DNA of 12,278 bases, from positions 1 through 12,278 of the forward strand of contig JAJYSL010000115.1 in NCBI GenBank assembly GCA_021793595.1. Direction: 5' to 3'. Source of the stretch: Acidobacteriota bacterium. GTDB taxonomy: Bacteria > Acidobacteriota > Terriglobia > Terriglobales > Acidobacteriaceae. The position numbers and the translations under genes were made by a program. Of this stretch, positions 6,913-12,278 are shown piece by piece. Each line of letters opens with the position of its first letter. The stretch's first letter is position 1. A model generated the notes under the pieces. It saw only the letters and a program-made list of their open reading frames with translations. It made no database searches and was not told the origin of the DNA.

Positions 6913-9900
6913 GTGAATCGACAACTTCGAGGCTATCTTTTTCCCAGGACGGTAAAGGCGTGCATCATGATGCTACTGGCCTTGGCTGGAATCGGAGTCA
7001 TCCTGAACTCCTCCTGCGCGAACGCCCAGCTTTCCACGGCCGCGATCAACGGCACGGTCCGGGACACCACCGGCGCTGTGGTTCCGGGAGCTCTGGTCAC
7101 CTTGCGGGAAACATCCACGGGCACGGTGCGGACGACGCAATCGAATTCGGTGGGCAACTACGCTTTCATCGCCGTGCAACCGGGCCACTATACCATCCAA
7201 GTCGTCAAGACGGGATTTTCCACTGCGAAACAGAATCCTTTTGTGCTGGAAGTGAACCAGACGGCAACCTTCAATTTTGCCCTGGCCGTGGGTTCCCAGG
7301 TGCAACAGGTAACGGTGGCGGCGGCTTCGGCCCAACTGGAAACGTCGACCGCGAATCTAGGCACCGTGATCAGCCAGACCGAGGTGAATTCTCTGCCGCT
7401 CAACGGAAGGAACTTTACCCAACTGCTAACCCTCACTCCAGGGTCGAGCAGAGCGGATACCGGGCAGGGCGGGGGAGGTGGATTCGCCATTCTTACTGGG
7501 TCGTTTGGATTTCCGTCGGTAAACGGACAGATGAACCGGAGCAATCTGTATTTGTTGGACGGAATTGTCGACGAGCAGTTTTGGTTCAGCGAATACGCAG
7601 TGGAACCCATTGTGGACGACATCGCGGAATTCAAGGTCCAGTCGCACAACGATCAAAGCCAGTTTGGCGGCGTCATGGGAGGAATCGTCAATGTTGTTAC
7701 AAAGTCAGGTACAAATAATTATCACGGAGACCTGTGGGAGTTTCTGCGCAACGATGCATTCGACGCACGCGATCCGCTGCTGCCGAAAGTGACACCGTTG
7801 AAGCAGAGCGTGTATGGAGCTACGTTCGGCGGACCCATTCTACTCCCCCACTACAACGGCAGGAATCATACATTCATCTTCGGCGCCTTTGAAGGTACTC
7901 GGATCAATTCCGCCAATGAGCGGCTCTACAACGTCCCCACCGCTGCCGAGTTGAACGGCGATTTCAGCGCAATTCCGCAGCAACTGTACGATCCTTACAC
8001 CACCACACCTGATCCCAACAATCCCGGCAAATATCTGCGCACGCCTTTTCCAAATAACAATGTCTCGTCGGAAATCGATCCGGCCATGCAGACTCTGATG
8101 AAACAAATGTATCCCGCGCCGGTTCCCCTCGTCTCCGGATTCAACGGGGTCGACACGACTCCCACGTTGGTGCGTCAGAACAACTACACCGTGCGGTTGG
8201 ATGAGGACTTCAATCCATCGAATTCCATCTTTGCGCGGCTCAGCCAGCTCCATGCCACGCGGACTTCGTCGGGGGGGTTCCAGGGACTCGTATCCGACGA
8301 TATTAGCGACGCGCAGAACTGGGGTGTGGGGTACCTCCATACTTTCGGCTCCTCCGCCACGCTCCAGATCAATGCCGGGCATGTGTGGCAAGAGTTCGCA
8401 AATCCTGTGAACTTTACGCATCCCGTTTCCGCCAGCGGATTCAACCCATTTTTCGCCTGCGGCTATCTCGGACCCCTTCCCTGCCAGATTCCAGACATCG
8501 GCGTCACCGGCTATGCGGGCGGAGGACCCAGCTATCTGGACAATAATGATGGCGATATCTACGAGTGGAGCGGCAACTTTACAAAGCTAAGCGGCCGCCA
8601 TACCTGGCAGGTAGGCGCCATGTTCAGCAACAACGCCGAAAGCGTCTTGAATGCCAACGGAAATCTTGGCTTCTCGGCCTTTCAGACCTCCAACCTCGAG
8701 AACCAAAAGAACACCGGCAACGCGCTGGCATCGTTTCTGATTGGAGTTCCTAACAATGGGGAACGCCGGAATAATCTCAAGCTGCCTAAGAACGGCTGGG
8801 TGAATGCAGTCTATGTAGGGGACCAGTGGAAGATTACTCCCAGGCTGACCATGAATATCGGCCTCCGGTACGACTGGGATATTATGCCGAAACTGGCAGC
8901 CAATCCCACCCAATCGAATATCACAGGCGCGCTCAATCTACGCAATGGCACCTATATTCTCAGCAAAGACACCGCGGGTCTGGGTTCGTGCGCCACCTTG
9001 CAAGCCGCGCCCTGTATCCCTGGAGGCGTTCTTCCCGCGCATGTCATCCAAGGAACCAGCCAGAGCCTGATCAACAACCAGATTGACAATATCCAGCCGC
9101 GGATCGGTTTCGCCTTTCAAATCGACCGCACACGCGTGATGCACGCTTCCTATGCCAGGGTCTATGACGACTGGTCGGGCATCATGCAGATGACACAGAA
9201 TGAAGGAGCATTGTGGCCGTCGTTCGGGTTGGACATTACCAGCAACCTGAATTCGACCACCGTGACCACCACGGCTGAAAACCCACTGAACCTTCCAGCT
9301 GGCCAGACTCATACACTTCCTCTTGCCAGCCCCTTCATCCAGTCGGCAAACTTCATCGCCCCATATCTGAAAAATCCTTACTCCGACCAATGGAACCTTG
9401 GAATTCAGCAACAGCTTGGAGGAGTGTCGCTGTTGAGTGTCAACTATGTGGGGTCGCGCACCACTCACATGCCATGCTGTGGCTTTTACAACGTGGCAAT
9501 TTCCCCCGGGCCTGGATCGCCTCAGAGCCGGGCGCCGTTTCCCTATATCAAGCCTACGCAGTATGAGCAAAGCAATGGATCGAGCAATTACAATGCTTTG
9601 CAAGTCCAACTGAATCGCAGAATGTCTTCCGGACTGGCCTATGCGATCAACTACACATGGTCGAAAACCATCGACGTCGCTTGCGACGGTTACTTCGGCG
9701 CGGAAGGTTGCTTCATTCGCAATCCCTACAACCCCGCTGCGGATCGGAGCGTCGCCGGCATCGATGTTCCCCAAATGCTGACAGCCAACGTAACCTATTT
9801 GCTTCCTTTTGGTCATGAACAGAAATTTCAAACCGGCAATCGCCTTCTCGATGCCGTTGTGGGCGGATGGCAGGTCAATGGGATTGCGACGCTGACTTCC

Positions 9901-10296
9901 GGTAATCCGTACACAATACGGTACTCAGGCGACGTCGCGAATACCGGCAATAACAATCAGGGAGTCGACCAGGTAGGAGACCCGAATCTGTCCAACCCCA
10001 CGATTGCCAAATGGTTTAATACGGCGGCATTTCAGGCCCCCGCGCAATACACCTACGGAAGTCTGGGAAGAAATACGATGAGGTCCAATTGGTATCGGGA
10101 TCTGGACCTTTCGCTTTTCCGCAGATTTACCATCAAACGGGTGCAAACCGAGTTCCGCGCCGAAGCGTTTAACGTCACCAACACACCGGTATGGGGAGTT
10201 CCTAACGCGGTTCTGAACAGTCCGACATTTGGCCAAATATCTGGCACCGCAAGCACGCAGCGGGAATTGCAGTTAGCCTTGAAAATCTACTTCTGA
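6913..10296 (+). CDS. Oar-like TonB-dependent receptor with CarboxypepD_reg domain
   Basis: This is a 1127-aa outer-membrane receptor/transporter, presumably for the glycan that the neighbouring enzymes attack. TonB-dependent receptors take up bulky ligands through a plugged 22-strand barrel using energy from TonB-ExbB-ExbD. Residues 1-38 form a signal peptide (hydrophobic MMLLALAGIGVIL, cleavage after ANA). Next is a CarboxypepD_reg Ig-like domain (about 41-135: NGTVRDTTGAVVPGALV to NYAFIAVQPGHYTIQV). The plug follows: SLPLNGRNF, then NRSNLYLLDGI, EFKVQSH and GGIVNVVTKSGTNNYHG. The rest is a long barrel with Oar-type motifs such as YSDQWNLGIQQQL, NYNALQVQLNRR and YAINYTWSKT, ending in a terminal Phe (LQLALKIYF) as expected for barrel assembly. 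It begins with GTG behind a strong ribosome site. Unlike Bacteroidota SusC it has no SusD beside it. It heads the rightward operon, 119 bp before the SGNH gene. Confidence 0.95.
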   Translation: MNRQLRGYLFPRTVKACIMMLLALAGIGVILNSSCANAQLSTAAINGTVRDTTGAVVPGALVTLRETSTGTVRTTQSNSVGNYAFIAVQPGHYTIQVVKTGFSTAKQNPFVLEVNQTATFNFALAVGSQVQQVTVAAASAQLETSTANLGTVISQTEVNSLPLNGRNFTQLLTLTPGSSRADTGQGGGGGFAILTGSFGFPSVNGQMNRSNLYLLDGIVDEQFWFSEYAVEPIVDDIAEFKVQSHNDQSQFGGVMGGIVNVVTKSGTNNYHGDLWEFLRNDAFDARDPLLPKVTPLKQSVYGATFGGPILLPHYNGRNHTFIFGAFEGTRINSANERLYNVPTAAELNGDFSAIPQQLYDPYTTTPDPNNPGKYLRTPFPNNNVSSEIDPAMQTLMKQMYPAPVPLVSGFNGVDTTPTLVRQNNYTVRLDEDFNPSNSIFARLSQLHATRTSSGGFQGLVSDDISDAQNWGVGYLHTFGSSATLQINAGHVWQEFANPVNFTHPVSASGFNPFFACGYLGPLPCQIPDIGVTGYAGGGPSYLDNNDGDIYEWSGNFTKLSGRHTWQVGAMFSNNAESVLNANGNLGFSAFQTSNLENQKNTGNALASFLIGVPNNGERRNNLKLPKNGWVNAVYVGDQWKITPRLTMNIGLRYDWDIMPKLAANPTQSNITGALNLRNGTYILSKDTAGLGSCATLQAAPCIPGGVLPAHVIQGTSQSLINNQIDNIQPRIGFAFQIDRTRVMHASYARVYDDWSGIMQMTQNEGALWPSFGLDITSNLNSTTVTTTAENPLNLPAGQTHTLPLASPFIQSANFIAPYLKNPYSDQWNLGIQQQLGGVSLLSVNYVGSRTTHMPCCGFYNVAISPGPGSPQSRAPFPYIKPTQYEQSNGSSNYNALQVQLNRRMSSGLAYAINYTWSKTIDVACDGYFGAEGCFIRNPYNPAADRSVAGIDVPQMLTANVTYLLPFGHEQKFQTGNRLLDAVVGGWQVNGIATLTSGNPYTIRYSGDVANTGNNNQGVDQVGDPNLSNPTIAKWFNTAAFQAPAQYTYGSLGRNTMRSNWYRDLDLSLFRRFTIKRVQTEFRAEAFNVTNTPVWGVPNAVLNSPTFGQISGTASTQRELQLALKIYF

Positions 10297-10315
10297 TTTT
10301 GCCAATTGCGAAACA

Positions 10316-10328
10316 CGATTCAGAATCG
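10316..10328. repeat. 13-bp perfect palindrome between receptor and SGNH genes
   Basis: CGATTC-A-GAATCG has 6-bp arms around a single central A. As RNA the loop would be too small for a stable hairpin without opening the inner pairs, and no U-run follows, so it is a poor terminator. A protein-binding site is possible, but chance occurrence is not excluded. Confidence 0.3.
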
Positions 10329-10415
10329 AAAGACCACCGAAACTGGAGACTAGGTGTACGTTGAATCGTCCTTCCGGAAGCTGGTCTCCGGTATCGACAT
10401 CATCGAAATACCATC

Positions 10416-11123
10416 ATGCATTTTCGTACAAGAATGCGCCGCTCGCTGACTGTTCCGCTGCTATTCTTGCTGGCGGCGGTTGCTCCAGCGCAGATAAGGA
10501 CGAAAATGTCTCCACCGGGAGTGATTACCGAGACGGTCGAGTGGACGTGGGCGCAACGGCCGGTTGCTCCCAAACCGGCATTACCGAATGTACTGCTGTT
10601 GGGAGACTCGATTGCCCGAGGCTACTATCCCGAAGTGACTCAAAAACTCGCCGGAAGGGCGAACTGCTATTTATTCGCGACCTCCGCGGCTTCCGGCGAT
10701 CCGCGATTGGCCGGTCAGCTTCGCGCCTACTTCCACATGGTGGGAGTGCGGTTCCAGGTCATCCACTTCAACAACGGAATGCATGGGTGGGGTTACACCG
10801 ACGCCCAATATGCAGCGGGATTGCCGGGACTGCTGGCAGATCTTCGACAGGATGCGCCCGGCGCAAAACTGATATGGGCAAGCACCACGCCGGTACAGAA
10901 CAATTCCAGGACGGGAGGTGCAAGCAATGCGCGCATCCAGGTTCGCAATGCCGCTGCCGCCAAGTTAATGCGTGCCAGGCGCATTCCCATAGACGATCAA
11001 TACACATTGATGGCCGGGCACAGCAATCTGCATAACGGAGATGTACATTACACTGCCGCCGGTAGCGCGGTGCAGGCGGACCAGGTGGCGCAATCGATCC
11101 TTTCGATGCTGCCAGGCCATTAA
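10416..11123 (+). CDS. Exported SGNH/GDSL-family hydrolase, possible carbohydrate esterase
   Basis: This is a 235-aa member of the SGNH hydrolase superfamily, whose secreted members in polysaccharide loci often remove acetyl or other acyl groups from sugars. An N-terminal signal peptide (RMRRSLTVPLLFLLAAVAPAQ, about 6-26) points to the periplasm. Block I is LLLGDSIARGY with nucleophile S65, a Gly in SGDPR (94) may serve block II, block III reads HFNNGMHGW (N119/N120), and block V reads NGDVHYT with H211 and D209. Block V is therefore DxH rather than the classical DxxH; I recall DVHFT-type variants in uncharacterised exported members. Start choice is uncertain: ATGs at 10416 and 10434 both keep the signal peptide but lack a good ribosome site, while the ATG at 10506 has AAGG 6 nt upstream but would remove the signal. 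It lies between receptor and fucosidase on the same strand, which supports a role on the same glycan. The substrate is unknown. Confidence 0.86.
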   Translation: MHFRTRMRRSLTVPLLFLLAAVAPAQIRTKMSPPGVITETVEWTWAQRPVAPKPALPNVLLLGDSIARGYYPEVTQKLAGRANCYLFATSAASGDPRLAGQLRAYFHMVGVRFQVIHFNNGMHGWGYTDAQYAAGLPGLLADLRQDAPGAKLIWASTTPVQNNSRTGGASNARIQVRNAAAAKLMRARRIPIDDQYTLMAGHSNLHNGDVHYTAAGSAVQADQVAQSILSMLPGH

Positions 11124-11151
11124 GCTACAAAGTTGGACTTACTAGATTCGC

Positions 11152-11156
11152 GGAGG
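11152..11156 (+). promoter_or_regulatory. Ribosome binding site of the fucosidase
   Basis: GGAGG lies 13 nt before the ATG at 11170, which is longer than usual spacing. No closer in-frame ATG, GTG or TTG is present, so the ATG remains the best start; translation may be less efficient than for the receptor. Confidence 0.55.
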
Positions 11157-11169
11157 AATTTTAGTTGCC

Positions 11170-12278
11170 ATGATAGATCGCAGAGGATTTTGTATAGGAC
11201 TGGGAGCATTGTCAACCACGCTGATTGCGCCATTTTCCACGCAAGCGCAACAAATGCCGATGTCCGACAGCGGCCGACATCCGGTCGAGCCGATTAAGGA
11301 TACGATGACTCCGGTGCAGCGCGAAGCGCGTATGGCGTGGTGGAATGAGGCCCGCTTCGGCATGTTCATCCACTGGGGCCTGTACGCGGAGTTGGCCGGG
11401 TATTGGAATGGCAAGCCAGTCCCTTTTCTGGGGGAATGGATCATGAACACGGCCAAAATTCCAGTCGCCGATTATAAAAAACTGGCGGCGCATTTTGACC
11501 CGACGAAGTTCAATGCGAATGCATGGGTTTCCATGGCCAAGGCAGCGGGCGTGAAGTACATAGTGATTACATCGAAGCATCACGACGGCTTCGCCATGTT
11601 CAAGTCGGCAGCCAACAAATTCAACATCGTGGATGCAACTCCCTTCAAGCGAGATCCGCTGAAAGAACTTGCCATCGCCTGCCACAAACAGGGAATCAAG
11701 TTTGGCTTCTACTACTCGCAGGATCAGGACTGGACCGCTCCCGGCGGCGCGGCGCGGCGTGGCGGACACTGGGACAAGGCCCAGGACGGAAGCTTCGCCG
11801 AGTACATCCACACAAAAGCAATTCCACAACTGAAAGAACTCCTGACTAACTACGAATCGGAGGGTGCGCCGGTAGAAATATGGTTTGACACGCCCACCAA
11901 GGACATGACGCCGGAGCTTGCAGGTGAGATTGTCGCGCTGTTGAATCAACATCCCAACGTGCTATGGAATAACCGCCTGGGAGGTGGCTACTCGGGCGAT
12001 TTCGAAACGCCGGAGCAGCATATTCCTCCCCAGGGATTTCCCGGAAAAGCCTGGGAAACCTGCATGACTATCAACGACACTTGGGGATTCAAGAAAGATG
12101 ACACAAACTTCAAGTCGACGGAAGTTCTACTGCGCAACCTGATCGACATTGCCAGCAAGGGAGGCAACTACCTGCTCAACGTTGGCCCGGACGCGACCGG
12201 GGTTATTCCAGAACCGGAACAGCAGCGCATGCTGGCGATGGGTAAGTGGTTGCAGGTCAATGGAGAGGCCATCTACGG
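11170..12278 (+). CDS. GH29 alpha-L-fucosidase with Tat signal (3'-truncated by the window)
   Basis: GH29 enzymes are retaining exo-fucosidases that release L-fucose from non-reducing ends. The frame runs open from an ATG at 11170 to the window edge (369 codons visible), so the C-terminus and stop are missing. The start MIDRRGFCIGLGALS with a hydrophobic run to STQAQ is a likely twin-arginine signal, matching the style of the sulfatase. GH29 landmarks are WWNEARFGMFIHWG (57-70), SKHHDGFAMF (135-144), FGFYYSQDQDW (178-188) and VEIWFDT (235-241), where D240 fits the catalytic nucleophile. GDFETPEQ (276-283) contains E282, a plausible acid/base by position (inference). DIASKGGNYLLNVGPD (326-341) is the typical end of the catalytic barrel. 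A C-terminal beta-sandwich probably lies beyond the window. It starts 46 bp after the SGNH stop and is probably the third gene of the rightward operon. Linkage preference (alpha-1,2, 1,3, 1,4 or 1,6) cannot be told. Confidence 0.94.
   Translation, partial: MIDRRGFCIGLGALSTTLIAPFSTQAQQMPMSDSGRHPVEPIKDTMTPVQREARMAWWNEARFGMFIHWGLYAELAGYWNGKPVPFLGEWIMNTAKIPVADYKKLAAHFDPTKFNANAWVSMAKAAGVKYIVITSKHHDGFAMFKSAANKFNIVDATPFKRDPLKELAIACHKQGIKFGFYYSQDQDWTAPGGAARRGGHWDKAQDGSFAEYIHTKAIPQLKELLTNYESEGAPVEIWFDTPTKDMTPELAGEIVALLNQHPNVLWNNRLGGGYSGDFETPEQHIPPQGFPGKAWETCMTINDTWGFKKDDTNFKSTEVLLRNLIDIASKGGNYLLNVGPDATGVIPEPEQQRMLAMGKWLQVNGEAIY

Noticed and set aside
6593..6924. Minus-strand open frames in the divergent intergenic region (91 and 107 codons)
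   Set aside because: No motif, no convincing ribosome site, and they run across the well-formed rightward promoter and the receptor ribosome site. A decayed gene remnant cannot be excluded but is not supported.
8938..9831. A 297-codon minus-strand frame inside the receptor gene
   Set aside because: It lies antisense within a receptor barrel with strong family motifs; the antisense translation has no domain character.
6913..10296. Calling the receptor SusC of a Bacteroidota-type locus
   Set aside because: The domain style is Oar-like and no SusD-like lipoprotein gene follows; the next genes are an SGNH hydrolase and a fucosidase.
10361..11035. A 224-codon plus-strand frame starting at a TTG behind an AGG-like site
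   Set aside because: It is out of frame with the SGNH catalytic blocks and signal peptide, which lie in the frame starting at 10416; its translation is low in recognisable structure.
11212..11952. A 246-codon minus-strand frame at the right end
   Set aside because: It is antisense to the GH29 fucosidase, whose motifs are unambiguous on the plus strand.
1..12278. Mobile elements, CRISPR arrays, tRNA or rRNA genes
   Set aside because: No transposase or integrase motifs, no regularly spaced direct repeats and no cloverleaf or rRNA-like stretch were found by reading.

Overview
The window looks like chromosomal DNA of an Acidobacteriota bacterium, probably a Terriglobia-type soil or sediment organism. 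This rests on protein style, not on a marker gene: a long Oar-like TonB-dependent receptor (CarboxypepD_reg domain, plug, barrel) with no SusD partner, a REC-GGDEF protein of the type common in that phylum, an EAL-HDOD protein, moderately GC-rich DNA, and Tat-exported hydrolases.

Left block (about 1-3680): motility and second-messenger genes. The 3' part of fliS (flagellin export chaperone) runs in from the left edge and meets a convergent Pcm-like methyltransferase. A divergent EAL-HDOD protein follows; its c-di-GMP phosphodiesterase residues look intact. It converges on a REC-GGDEF protein that has lost its phosphoacceptor Asp and the first Gly of GGDEF but keeps an RxxD inhibitory site.

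Right block (about 3870-12278): a divergent locus that looks built to degrade a sulfated, fucose-containing glycan. Leftward: a Tat-exported Cys-type S1 sulfatase, then the formylglycine-generating enzyme (FGE) that would activate it. Rightward: a 1127-aa Oar-like TonB-dependent receptor, an exported SGNH/GDSL hydrolase (possible esterase), and a Tat-exported GH29 alpha-L-fucosidase cut by the right edge. The two arms are separated by a 542-bp intergenic region with a sigma70-like promoter facing each way, both with a perfect TTGACA -35 and an 18-bp spacer. The leftward promoter is overlapped by a 12-bp inverted repeat.

Working model (inference): the receptor binds or imports glycan pieces, the sulfatase and SGNH enzyme strip sulfate and ester groups, and the fucosidase releases fucose. 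FGE acts in the cytoplasm, and Tat then exports the already folded sulfatase. No SusD, endo-acting glycanase, fucose catabolic gene or local regulator is visible. No RNA genes, CRISPR arrays, insertion sequences or convincing intrinsic terminators were seen.
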